A DNA stretch of 64,000 nucleotides from Ruicaihuangia caeni (GTDB taxonomy: Bacteria; Actinomycetota; Actinomycetes; Actinomycetales; Microbacteriaceae): assembly GCF_029952955.1 (NCBI RefSeq), contig NZ_JASATX010000003.1:1-64000 (forward strand), written 5' to 3'. Below are positions 35,272 through 43,165 of the stretch, in pieces (positions within the stretch are counted from its first letter, which is position 1; every line of letters begins with the position of its first letter). A program made the position numbers and the translations under genes. The notes beneath the pieces are model-generated. The model was given only the letters and a program-made list of their open reading frames with translations. It was not told where the DNA came from and made no database searches.

Positions 35272-36732
35272 TCATGGGCGTGTGCGCGAATGGGCGAGGG
35301 CCCGGTGGCGAAGGATCGCCGCCCTCGTGATGGTGGCGATCGGCTTGCCGAGGTCGAGCACGAGCGCCGAGCCGACCCCGCGCTCATCGAGCAGGCGCTC
35401 GGCGTCTTCGATCGGCTCGTTGGCTCCGACGAGCGGCAGCGCGGACGCGGGCAGCGAGTCGAGCCGGGCGAGAACGGTGTCGCCGGTGATGCCGCCCTCG
35501 GCGAGCGCGGAGAGCAGTCCCGACTGGGTGACCGCCCCGGCCACCTCGCCGAGCACGACCGGCTGGGCGGCGCTCAGCACGGCGAGCTCCGTCACGCCGT
35601 GGTGGGCCATGGCTTCGACTGCCTCGCGCACGGTCGCGTCGCGGTGGATCGCGATGAGGGGCTCGGTGCCGCGGGCGACCTCGGTTCCCGAAGCGCCCGA
35701 AGCGCCGGCATCGCCGGCATCCGCACGTGACTCGTCGAGCACATCGCGCACTGTGAGCACTTCGCTCTCGTCGGGCTCTTCGCCGAAGCCGTGGTGATCC
35801 ATCCACGTGTCGTTGAAGATCTTGCCGAGGTAGCCGCGTCCTCCATCGGGCAGCAGTACGACGACGACGGCGTCCTCATCGAGGGATGCCGCGGCTTTGA
35901 GCGCAGCGACGACCGCCATCCCGCTCGAGCCGCCGACGAGGATGCCCTCTTCGAGTGCGAGCCGTCGAGTCATGTCGAACGACTCGGCATCCGTCACTTC
36001 GATGATCTCGTCGACCTGCTTCGGGTCGTAGGCACCGGGCCAGAAGTCTTCGCCCACGCCCTCGACGAGGTACGGACGCCCGCCGCCGCCCGAGTAGATC
36101 GAGCCCTCGGGGTCGGCGCCGATGATGCGCACGCGATTGCCCGAGACCTCCTTGAGGTACCGGCCGGTGCCGCTGATGGTGCCGCCCGTGCCCACTCCCG
36201 CGACGAAGTGCGTGATGCGCTCGTCGGTGTCGCGCCAGATCTCGGGGCCGGTCGTCTCGTAGTGACTCAGCGGGCCGTTCTGGTTCTCGTACTGGTTGGG
36301 CTTGAACGCGCCGGGAATCTCGCGGGCGAGGCGGTCGGAGACGCTGTAGTACGACTCGGGGCTGTCTGGCGCGACCGAGGTCGGCGTGACGACCACCTCG
36401 GCGCCGTAGGCCTTGAGCACGTTGCGCTTGTCTTCGCCCACCTTGTCGGGGCAGACGAACACGCAGCGGTAGCCGCGCTGCTGCGCCACGAGAGCGAGGC
36501 CGACACCCGTGTTGCCGCTCGTGGGCTCCACGATGGTGCCGCCGCGCTTGAGCTTGCCCTCGCGCTCGGCCGCGTCGATGATGCGGGTCGCGATGCGGTC
36601 CTTCGATGAGCCGCCCGGGTTCAGGTACTCGAGCTTGACGAGCACCGTGGCCTTGACATCACCGGTCACGTGGTTGAGCTTGACGAGGGGGGTGTCGCCG
36701 ACCAGGTCGATAACACTCGCGGCGTACTTCAT
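35272..36732 (-). CDS. cbs: Cystathionine beta-synthase with Bateman domain
   Basis: 486 residues; joins homocysteine and serine (or makes cysteine). PLP catalytic part about 1-310: Lys in NPGGSSKDR (about 43), SGNTG loop, GTGGTISGTG phosphate cup. Then a linker rich in Ala/Asp/Gly and two CBS motifs (about 355-480) that usually bind adenosyl ligands. ATG at 36732 lies seven bases after a TAGCCT box (36740-36745), suggesting a leaderless start; the extension to 36882 would translate palindrome C. Forms a transsulfuration unit with metB. Confidence 0.93.
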   Translation of the reverse strand: MKYAASVIDLVGDTPLVKLNHVTGDVKATVLVKLEYLNPGGSSKDRIATRIIDAAEREGKLKRGGTIVEPTSGNTGVGLALVAQQRGYRCVFVCPDKVGEDKRNVLKAYGAEVVVTPTSVAPDSPESYYSVSDRLAREIPGAFKPNQYENQNGPLSHYETTGPEIWRDTDERITHFVAGVGTGGTISGTGRYLKEVSGNRVRIIGADPEGSIYSGGGGRPYLVEGVGEDFWPGAYDPKQVDEIIEVTDAESFDMTRRLALEEGILVGGSSGMAVVAALKAAASLDEDAVVVVLLPDGGRGYLGKIFNDTWMDHHGFGEEPDESEVLTVRDVLDESRADAGDAGASGASGTEVARGTEPLIAIHRDATVREAVEAMAHHGVTELAVLSAAQPVVLGEVAGAVTQSGLLSALAEGGITGDTVLARLDSLPASALPLVGANEPIEDAERLLDERGVGSALVLDLGKPIATITRAAILRHRALAHSRTRP

Positions 36733-36834
36733 GACTGCGAGGCTAGCAGCGGGGTCTGATGCTGTTACGTGTGCTGAGCGCCTGCGCCGCCCGCCGCCCG
36801 CGTGAGCTGCCCACCTGGCGATCCGTTGACCTGC

Positions 36835-36893
36835 GAGGGTTTGCTGCACTCGCGCGGGATTCAACCCCTGCGGGTGCAGCAAACCATCGCGAC
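36835..36893. repeat. Nested palindrome C (TGCA-core family)
   Basis: Outer arms GCGAGGGTTTGCTGCAC / GTGCAGCAAACCATCGC pair over 17 bp with one mismatch; inner GGG-ATTCAA-CCC. This copy has the fully paired CTGCA/TGCAG subtype. Located about 100 bp upstream of cbs in the gap 36733-37100, which otherwise holds the heptamer repeat and no gene. Confidence 0.75.
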
Positions 36894-37041
36894 GGAGAGC
36901 TCAGTCTCAGTCCGGACGGCGGATGCTGCGAGTGCCTGCGGCGGCAGCAGCGCTCAGCGCTCATCGGCAGGCGGGCACGCCGAGGCCGAAGTTGACGTGC
37001 CGCGTGGGGTGGCGCGGGAATGCCGAGCGGATGGCGTGACA

Positions 37042-37092
37042 CCGGCATCCGTCGTCCGGCATCCGGCATCCGGCATCCGGAGTCCGGCATCC
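37042..37092. repeat. CCGGCAT heptamer tandem repeat
   Basis: CCGGCATCC occurs at 37042, 37056, 37063, 37070 and 37084, most in 7-base register with a variant (CCGGAGT) at 37077. The array ends nine bases before the stop of the ABC exporter. It is built from the GCATCCG word that is frequent genome-wide, and its length is likely to vary between strains. Confidence 0.8.
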
Positions 37093-37100
37093 GTCGTCCG

Positions 37101-38966
37101 TCACCGCTGCTGTTCGAAGAGGCGCGCGTAGGTGCCGTTCGCGGCGAGCAGTTCGGCGTGGGTTCCGTGCTCGACGACGCGACCCCGCTCGACGACAAAG
37201 ATGACGTCTGCACCGACGATGGTCGAGAGGCGGTGCGCGATCGCGATCGTCGTACGCCCTCGCGAGGCAGCGTCGAGCGCCTGCTGCACGACACGCTCCG
37301 ATACGGTGTCGAGCGCGCTGGTCGCCTCATCGAGCACCAGCACGGCGGGGTCCTTCAGGAGCACTCGCGCGATCGCGATGCGCTGCTTCTCGCCGCCGCT
37401 CAGCCGGTACCCGCGTTCGCCGACGACCGTCTCGTACGCGTCGGGGAAGCTCATGATCGTGTCGTGGATGTTCGCTGCCCGTGCTGCAGCATGCAGTTCC
37501 GCGTCGCTCGCATCGGGCTTCGCGTACCGGAGATTCGCGGCGATGGTCGAGTGGAAGAGGTACGTCTCCTGACTGACGATGCCGATCTCGGCGATCAGGT
37601 CGTCGTGGCGCAACTCTCGCACGTCGGTACCGGCGAAGCGCACCGCCCCACCCGACACATCGTAGAGACGCGGCACCAGGTAGCCGATGGTCGTCTTACC
37701 CGCACCGCTGGGGCCGACGAAGGCGGCGAACTGTCCGGGCTCGATGCGAAAGCTCACCTCGCGAAGCGTCGGCTCTGCCTCGCTCGCGTCTGGGTAGTGG
37801 AAGCTCACGCCGTCGAACTCGACGAGGCCGACGAGGGTGCGATCGACCGGAGCGGATGCTGCGGCATCCGTGATGCTCGGTCTGAGGTCGAGGTACTCGA
37901 AGATGCGCGCGAAGAGGGCTTGCGAGGTCTGCACGTCGAGCGCCAGGCGCATGAGACCCATGAGAGGGAATAGCAGGCGCCCCTGCACCGTGGTGAAGGC
38001 GACGATCGTGCCGGCGGTGATGCCTGCGGCGCCGCCCGTGATGAGGAGGCCCGAGACGAGGTACACGATTGCCGGCACCGCCGACAGGAAGATGTTCACG
38101 AGCGCGAAGAACCACTGGCCGCTCATCTGCTGGCGCACCTGCAGCCCGACCTGCCGCCTGTTCTCGTCGGCGTAGCGGTCGGTCTCGGCGCGCTGACGGT
38201 TGAAGCTCTTCGCGAGCAGCACTCCCGAGACGCTGAGCGCCTCCTGCGTGATCGCGGTCATCTCAGACAGCGACTCCTGCGACTTGGCGGCAATGCGGGC
38301 GCGCACCTGCCCGACGCGCCGCTGGGCGATGACGAGCACCGGCATGAGGAACAGCGCCACGATCGTGAGCTGCCAGCTGAGGAGCAGCATGGCGATGAAG
38401 GCCGCGATCACGGTGACGGTGTTGCCGAGCACGCTTGAGATGGTGTTGGTGAGCACGTTGGCGACGCCGCCCACGTCGTTCTGCAGGCGCGATTGGATGA
38501 CGCCGGTCTTCGTGCGAGTGAAGAAGCCGAGCTCCATCGTCTGCAAGTGGCGGAACAGACCGACGCGCAGTTCACCCATGACGGTGTTGCCGACCGTGGC
38601 GGTGAGCCAGGTCTGCCAGACCCCGAGCAGCGCCGACACCACATACACCGCGATCATCAGGCCGACCAGGATGCCGAGGACCTGCAGGTCGGGACCGCGC
38701 TGATGCTGCGGGAACAAGCCGCGGTCGAACGCCTGCTGCGTGAGCAGGGGCGGCACGACGCTGAGCGCAGCGCCGACCAGCACGAGGGCGATGGTGACGC
38801 TGAGCTTCGCCTTGTGCGGCGCGAAGAGCGCGGCGATCCGGCGGAGCAGGTGCGGGATGTGCGGGGCCTCGGCGTTGATCGCGCGCTGCGCCTCGGCATC
38901 CCCGCCACTGATGCGGGCACCCGGCCTGCCCCCGCCGCCGCCGCGGCCTGCTCCCACCACACTCAC
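37101..38966 (-). CDS. ABC exporter half-transporter (permease fused to ATPase)
   Basis: 621 residues. Six-helix membrane domain about 50-345, then an ATPase about 370-615 with Walker A GPSGAGKT, Q-loop (IVSQETYLF), signature LSGGEKQ, Walker B VLVLDEATSALD and switch His in AIAHRLST. Type IV exporter (MsbA/LmrA-like), acting as a homodimer in the membrane. GTG at 38966 lies six bases after a TAGCCT box (38973-38978), probably leaderless. Gly/Arg-rich first 20 residues. Substrate (lipid or drug) not evident. Confidence 0.92.
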   Translation of the reverse strand: MSVVGAGRGGGGGRPGARISGGDAEAQRAINAEAPHIPHLLRRIAALFAPHKAKLSVTIALVLVGAALSVVPPLLTQQAFDRGLFPQHQRGPDLQVLGILVGLMIAVYVVSALLGVWQTWLTATVGNTVMGELRVGLFRHLQTMELGFFTRTKTGVIQSRLQNDVGGVANVLTNTISSVLGNTVTVIAAFIAMLLLSWQLTIVALFLMPVLVIAQRRVGQVRARIAAKSQESLSEMTAITQEALSVSGVLLAKSFNRQRAETDRYADENRRQVGLQVRQQMSGQWFFALVNIFLSAVPAIVYLVSGLLITGGAAGITAGTIVAFTTVQGRLLFPLMGLMRLALDVQTSQALFARIFEYLDLRPSITDAAASAPVDRTLVGLVEFDGVSFHYPDASEAEPTLREVSFRIEPGQFAAFVGPSGAGKTTIGYLVPRLYDVSGGAVRFAGTDVRELRHDDLIAEIGIVSQETYLFHSTIAANLRYAKPDASDAELHAAARAANIHDTIMSFPDAYETVVGERGYRLSGGEKQRIAIARVLLKDPAVLVLDEATSALDTVSERVVQQALDAASRGRTTIAIAHRLSTIVGADVIFVVERGRVVEHGTHAELLAANGTYARLFEQQR

Positions 38967-39084
38967 ACGGCGAGGCTACCCCCGCGCTGCCGAGTGCCTC
39001 GGCGGTGCCGGCTGCCTTGGGGTTCCAGTGCGCCCGACTTCGCCGCGCCGCGGCCTCCGCCTTCGTCTCCGTCGTCGCTTCTGC

Positions 39085-39132
39085 CTTCGCCTCCGCCTTC
39101 GCCTTCGCCTTCGCGTTCGCGTTCGCGTTCGC
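39085..39132. repeat. Hexamer tandem repeat CTTCGC/GTTCGC
   Basis: Eight 6-base units: five CTTCGC-type (one CTCCGC) followed by three GTTCGC. It lies directly upstream of the exporter's promoter in the 564-bp gap 38967-39530, which also carries palindromes D and E and two half-elements (about 39141-39177 and 39331-39360) but no gene. Confidence 0.8.
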
Positions 39133-39184
39133 TTCAACTCTCGCGCGGGTTTGCTCGAGCCGCTTCGGCTTCGACGGCAACTCA

Positions 39185-39244
39185 CGCGAGGGTTTGCTGC
39201 ACCCGCGCGGGCTCAAGCCGTCGCGACTGCATCAAACCCTCGCG
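39185..39244. repeat. Nested palindrome D (TGCA-core family)
   Basis: Exactly 60 bases. Arms CGCGAGGGTTTG / CAAACCCTCGCG (12 bp perfect), one C-T mismatch, TGCA/TGCA, and inner GGC-TCAA-GCC. Copy E has GGT-TCAA-ACC at the same place, a covarying pair. Confidence 0.8.
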
Positions 39245-39388
39245 CGGACCGGAGGTGAACCGTCACGTGAAGGAAGGGTCGGTCGCGGACCGGAGGTCGT
39301 CCGTCGCGTGAGGATGACACCCCTCTCGCGGGTCGAAGGCCGTCGCGACGGTTTGCTCGAGCTGCCCCCGCGGCGTCGTGCTGACACG

Positions 39389-39448
39389 CGCGAGGGTTTG
39401 CTGCACTTGCGCGGGTTCAAACCATCGCGACTGCATCAAACCCTCGCG
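39389..39448. repeat. Nested palindrome E (TGCA-core family)
   Basis: Exactly 60 bases, identical arms to D, inner GGT-TCAA-ACC. It lies about 80 bp downstream of the AbiEi-like gene's stop on the minus strand and may terminate it. Confidence 0.8.
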
Positions 39449-39530
39449 TGGCCAGCGGCCAGGCGCTCGCGTGACGGGATTCGCGCCGGAGCCGATCGGC
39501 GCGTGTGGAGCTTCGGTCAGGGGGTGTGTC

Positions 39531-40487
39531 TTAGGCGCGCGGGACACCGAAGTCGGACAGCAGCGCCCCGAAGCGCCGTGGCGAGATCGCGTCGTCCCAG
39601 GTCCAACGCTCGAAACCCCTGACTTGCCGGCGCAGCTCGTCTTCTCGGCGCTTCTCGGCGATGACGGATGCGGCGGGCGACATCCCATTCAACTCGCGCG
39701 ACCGCGAGTACTTCACGAGCCCGTCAAACTCGCCGATCAGCGCCTGCCGTCTCCAGAAGAAGTCGACGAACGAGACACCTCCACCCGGGCGGTCGAAACG
39801 CACCTGAAGCTCTGGAACCTCGAAGCCGAGCTCGATCATGCGCGCGCGGCTCAGCGACTCGCCGGCGCTGCCGGAACGCCTGTCGGCGGCTCGCAGCACG
39901 CGCAGCGCACGTCGGAGGCCGCGCGTCGGTTGAAGGGACTCGAGCGTCTCCAGCAGCGGCGCCGGAGTGTCCGCGTCGATCAACGCGAGCGCTCGGTCAG
40001 CAGCGGCCAGCGCGGCTGCGAAGGATGCTGTCAGCGCGAGGTCGACGACCGTGCGCTCCAGCGAGGTGACGAGCAGGCCCTCCACGACCACCGGGCGCAC
40101 AGGAGACTGTGTCGTGTGGACGCAGCGACCAGCAGAGTTGCTGCCGCTGCGGGTCTCAGCCACCACGTGCACCCTGCCCGGTGCGTCGCCGATGAAGGGA
40201 AGACCATGGAGGGCAGCGGCGGAAGCATGACTGAAGACGAGGGGCTTGTGCGCGACCGCGGCTTCTGCCCGCATCCGCCACACATGCCGCTCCTCCGGAT
40301 CGGCGGCCGCGTGCACTGCCGCATCGGCATAGACGCCGCGTCGCAAGGGCGCGAGTCGGCCGGTAGCGACCGCTCGTGACACTGCTCGGCTGCTGAACCC
40401 GAGCTCGGTGAGCTGAGCGGTCGTGACCAGGCCGTCGTGGGAGGCGAGCGCGACTTCGAGGTCGTCGGCGAGAGCGGAGTGCAGCAT
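39531..40487 (-). CDS. AbiEi-like protein with DUF559/Vsr-type nuclease-like C-terminus
   Basis: 318 residues from ATG 40487 (a TTG at 40502 is possible; neither has a strong ribosome site). N-terminal winged helix about 10-60 (LVTTAQLTELGFSSRAVSRAV...LRRGVY), as in AbiEi antitoxins; a middle part with FSHASAAALHGLP and TSLERTVVDLAL; and a C-terminal PD-(D/E)xK-like region with Glu in AGESLSR, Asp in VDFFW and Glu/Asp in GEFDG. Actinobacteria carry many paralogues. No AbiEii toxin gene is adjacent. It is flanked on both sides by palindrome clusters. Role unknown; DNA binding is likely. Confidence 0.75.
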   Translation of the reverse strand: MLHSALADDLEVALASHDGLVTTAQLTELGFSSRAVSRAVATGRLAPLRRGVYADAAVHAAADPEERHVWRMRAEAAVAHKPLVFSHASAAALHGLPFIGDAPGRVHVVAETRSGSNSAGRCVHTTQSPVRPVVVEGLLVTSLERTVVDLALTASFAAALAAADRALALIDADTPAPLLETLESLQPTRGLRRALRVLRAADRRSGSAGESLSRARMIELGFEVPELQVRFDRPGGGVSFVDFFWRRQALIGEFDGLVKYSRSRELNGMSPAASVIAEKRREDELRRQVRGFERWTWDDAISPRRFGALLSDFGVPRA

Positions 40488-40575
40488 CCGTCCAGCACAC
40501 AAGACGACCGCGGAGCATGGATGCCTATGCGACGGCCTGTGGGCGAGGGCGCGGCCGTGTGAACTGTGGTGGCGG

Positions 40576-40637
40576 CGCGAGGGTTTGCTGCACTACGTCG
40601 GGTTCCAACGCGCGCGGGCGACGCAAACCCTTGCGAC
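40576..40637. repeat. Nested palindrome F (TGCA-core family, GACGC subtype)
   Basis: Left arm as in D/E (CGCGAGGGTTTGCTGCAC) but right arm ends GACGCAAACCCTTGCG, so the middle no longer pairs fully. The right arm with flank is tandemly duplicated (40616-40641 and 40646-40671), showing recent slippage or copying. The gap 40488-40850 holds F, G and a GGC repeat (40747-40767), no gene. Confidence 0.7.
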
Positions 40638-40768
40638 AGCGCGGAGGGCGACGCAAACCCTCGCGACAGCGGGGGCTGGCCGCAAGGCACAAGTCGAGGC
40701 AACTGCGGCGGGGGCGTGACTGTGACTGTGACTGTCGCGGTCGCGGTGGTGGCGGCGGCGGCGGCGGT

Positions 40769-40834
40769 CGCGCCAGGGATTGCTGCACTCCGTCGGGCTC
40801 CAACCCGCGCGAGCGACGCAAACCCTCGCGACAG
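40769..40834. repeat. Nested palindrome G (TGCA-core family, GACGC subtype)
   Basis: A more decayed copy with left arm CGCCAGGGATTGCTGCAC and right arm GACGCAAACCCTCGCG; inner GGG/CCC stem. It ends 16 bp before the stop of the sugar permease on the minus strand, where it could act as operon terminator. Confidence 0.65.
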
Positions 40835-40850
40835 CGCGGAACCCGGGCGG

Positions 40851-41735
40851 CTACTTCTGCGAGCCGGCGAGCAGCGCCTGCACGAAGTAGCGCTGGAAGG
40901 CGAAGAAGACGACCAACGGCACGAGCATCGACAGGAACGCGCCCGACGACAGCACATCGATGTTCGCGCCGAACTGCCGCAGTTGGCTCTGGATCGCGAC
41001 CGTGAGCGGTTGCGACTCGGAGTTGCTGAAGATCAGCGCCACGAGCATGTCGTTCCACGTCCACAGGAACTGGAAGATCGCGAGCGAAGCGATCGCCGGC
41101 CCGCCCAGCGGAAGCACGATCCGCGTGAAGATCCGGAACTCGCTGGCACCGTCGATGCGCGCGGCCTCGAGCAGCTCCCCCGGGATCTGCGTGAAGAAAT
41201 TGCGCAGCAGGAATACCGCGAACGGCAGGCCGAAGGCGATGTGGTACAGGATCACACCGATGATCGACCCGAAGATGCCGATCGCCCCGAACATGCGGGC
41301 GATCGGGATGAGGCCCACCTGCAGCGGCACGGCGAGCAGCACGATGATCGCGATGAGCAGCCAGTCGCGCCCCGGGAAGTCCATCCACGCGAAGGCATAG
41401 CCCGCCAGCGCCCCGATCACCACGACCGCGACGGTCACCGGCACGGTGATGACCACGGTGTTCCAGAACGACCCGGTGATCGTGGGGTTCGACAACAGGT
41501 TGGCGTAGTTCTCCAGCGTCAACTGCGCGGGCGCGGTGAAGACCGTCCACCATCCCGACGAGGTGCTCTCGCCGATCGGCCGCAACGATGAGATGAAGAG
41601 TCCCACGGTCGGCACGAGCCAGAACACCGCGACGATGATGAGCAGCACGTTCACGATGCCGCGGCCGAAGAAGGCCAGCACTCGTTCCGCAGGCGTGCGC
41701 TTGCGCCGCACGACGGTGAGATCGCTCACGGTCAC
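40851..41735 (-). CDS. Sugar ABC transporter permease (MalG/AglG type)
   Basis: 294 residues with six transmembrane helices and the permease-ATPase coupling motif ELLEAARIDGASEFRIFTRIVLPLGGPA (EAA loop) near 190. GTG at 41735. Third gene of a binding protein-permease-permease set; no ATPase gene is present, so the system must borrow a shared MsiK/MalK-type ATPase encoded elsewhere, as is common in actinobacteria. Confidence 0.92.
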   Translation of the reverse strand: MTVSDLTVVRRKRTPAERVLAFFGRGIVNVLLIIVAVFWLVPTVGLFISSLRPIGESTSSGWWTVFTAPAQLTLENYANLLSNPTITGSFWNTVVITVPVTVAVVVIGALAGYAFAWMDFPGRDWLLIAIIVLLAVPLQVGLIPIARMFGAIGIFGSIIGVILYHIAFGLPFAVFLLRNFFTQIPGELLEAARIDGASEFRIFTRIVLPLGGPAIASLAIFQFLWTWNDMLVALIFSNSESQPLTVAIQSQLRQFGANIDVLSSGAFLSMLVPLVVFFAFQRYFVQALLAGSQK

Positions 41736-41763
41736 GGCGCACCTCCGGCATCCGCTGCTCTGC

Positions 41764-43137
41764 TCATTGCTCTCGCTCCTGCTTGAACCGGCGCACGTTG
41801 ATGATCATGAACGGCAGCACGAGCACGAGCAGCAGCACGACGAGCGCGCTACCGAGGCCCTGGTCATTGCCGCCTCCGAACGAGACGGTCCACATCTCGA
41901 CGGCGATCACGTTCGCCGCCGGCTTCGACGCACCTGGTGGTATGACGTAGACCAAGTCGAAGATCTTGAGCACATTGATGATCAGCGTCACGAACACCAC
42001 GATCAGCACGGGCGCGAGCAGGGGCGCGGTGATGCGAGTGAACACCTTCCACTCGCTGGCCCCGTCGATGCGAGCCGCCTCCTGAAGGGAGCGGTCCATG
42101 GCCGAAAGCCCAGACGAGATCATCACCATCGCGAAGCCGGCCCAGATCCAGATGTACGAGAGGATGATCACGCCCGTGATGAACGAGGCGCTCAGCCACG
42201 AGACGCCCTTGTACCCCTCATCGAAGTTCGACGCCGGGAGAGCAACGCGGTAGCTGCCTGGGTCGAGGCCCGAGAGGGTGTACCGCCCGTCAGCGTCGGT
42301 CTCCGCAGAGGCCGCGATCGTGCCGTCAGCGGCGACCGCATCGACCTTGATGTTCGGCAGGCCCTTCTTCCCGTCACCGAGTTCGCCATCCACCCCGCCG
42401 CCGCCGGGCACGACATCGAGCCACACAGTGCCGCTGATCTCGTCATTCCCCGGCGTTTGCGCCTCCTGAGCATTTCCGGTCTCGGGAGGAAGGTCGGTCT
42501 GACGGATGCCGACGAGCGGAAAGTTCTGCGTCGACCCGGTGGCGACCTCCCCCTCGCTCGCCACGAGCCCGCGGTCCGCCACGATGCCTTGGTCCTCCCG
42601 GGGCCGAGCGCCCGGATACGCCGCGTCGTCGCTGAAGACGCTGTTGACCGCGACCAGCGAGGCATTCACGACGCCGAGGTTAGGGTTCTCCTGGAACATG
42701 CCTCGGAAGATGACACCGGCCGCCAGCATCGAGATCGCCATGGGCATGAAGACGATGAGCTTGAAGGCATACGACCACCTGATCTTGTCGAGCAGAACCG
42801 CGAAGATCAGGCCGAGCACAGTGCAGGCGATGGGAGCCACCAGCACCCAGATGATGTTGTTGCGGATCGCGGTGAAGGTGGAGTCGCTCGTGAACATCGT
42901 CACGTAGTTCTCCCACCCGATGAACCGGTCACCGGTGCGGTCATAGAGAGACCTGATGATCGTGTAGATCATCGGGTACACCACCAGCGCGCCGAGCATG
43001 ACGAGCGCCGGCGCTAAGAAGGCGAGCGCGATCAGGCCCCGGCGCCACCGCGAGCCCGAGGAGGGGCGGCGGGGTTCGCCGTCCCTCCTCGGTTGCTCGC
43101 GCGGCGGCTCAGGCGGCGCGACTGCTGCCTGCGTCAT
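41764..43137 (-). CDS. Sugar ABC transporter permease with inserted Ig-like domain (AglF/MalF type)
   Basis: 457 residues, about 150 more than usual. The normal permease helices occupy about 30-150 and 315-450, with the EAA loop QEAARIDGASEWKVFTRITAPL near 360. Between them residues about 165-310 form an extracytoplasmic insert ending in an SdrD_B/carboxypeptidase-regulatory-like module (LPNIKVDAVAADG...DADGRYTLSGLDPGSYRV). MalF of enterics also has a periplasmic insert that contacts the binding protein, but of a different fold. ATG at 43137 with a G-rich ribosome site. Confidence 0.88.
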   Translation of the reverse strand: MTQAAVAPPEPPREQPRRDGEPRRPSSGSRWRRGLIALAFLAPALVMLGALVVYPMIYTIIRSLYDRTGDRFIGWENYVTMFTSDSTFTAIRNNIIWVLVAPIACTVLGLIFAVLLDKIRWSYAFKLIVFMPMAISMLAAGVIFRGMFQENPNLGVVNASLVAVNSVFSDDAAYPGARPREDQGIVADRGLVASEGEVATGSTQNFPLVGIRQTDLPPETGNAQEAQTPGNDEISGTVWLDVVPGGGGVDGELGDGKKGLPNIKVDAVAADGTIAASAETDADGRYTLSGLDPGSYRVALPASNFDEGYKGVSWLSASFITGVIILSYIWIWAGFAMVMISSGLSAMDRSLQEAARIDGASEWKVFTRITAPLLAPVLIVVFVTLIINVLKIFDLVYVIPPGASKPAANVIAVEMWTVSFGGGNDQGLGSALVVLLLVLVLPFMIINVRRFKQEREQ

Positions 43138-43165
43138 CCGTCACCCCCCTGATCGGTCACGCCGG

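Noticed and set aside
39531-40487. Type IV toxin-antitoxin pair
   Set aside because: Only the AbiEi-like half is present; neighbours are an exporter and a sugar permease, no AbiEii nucleotidyltransferase.
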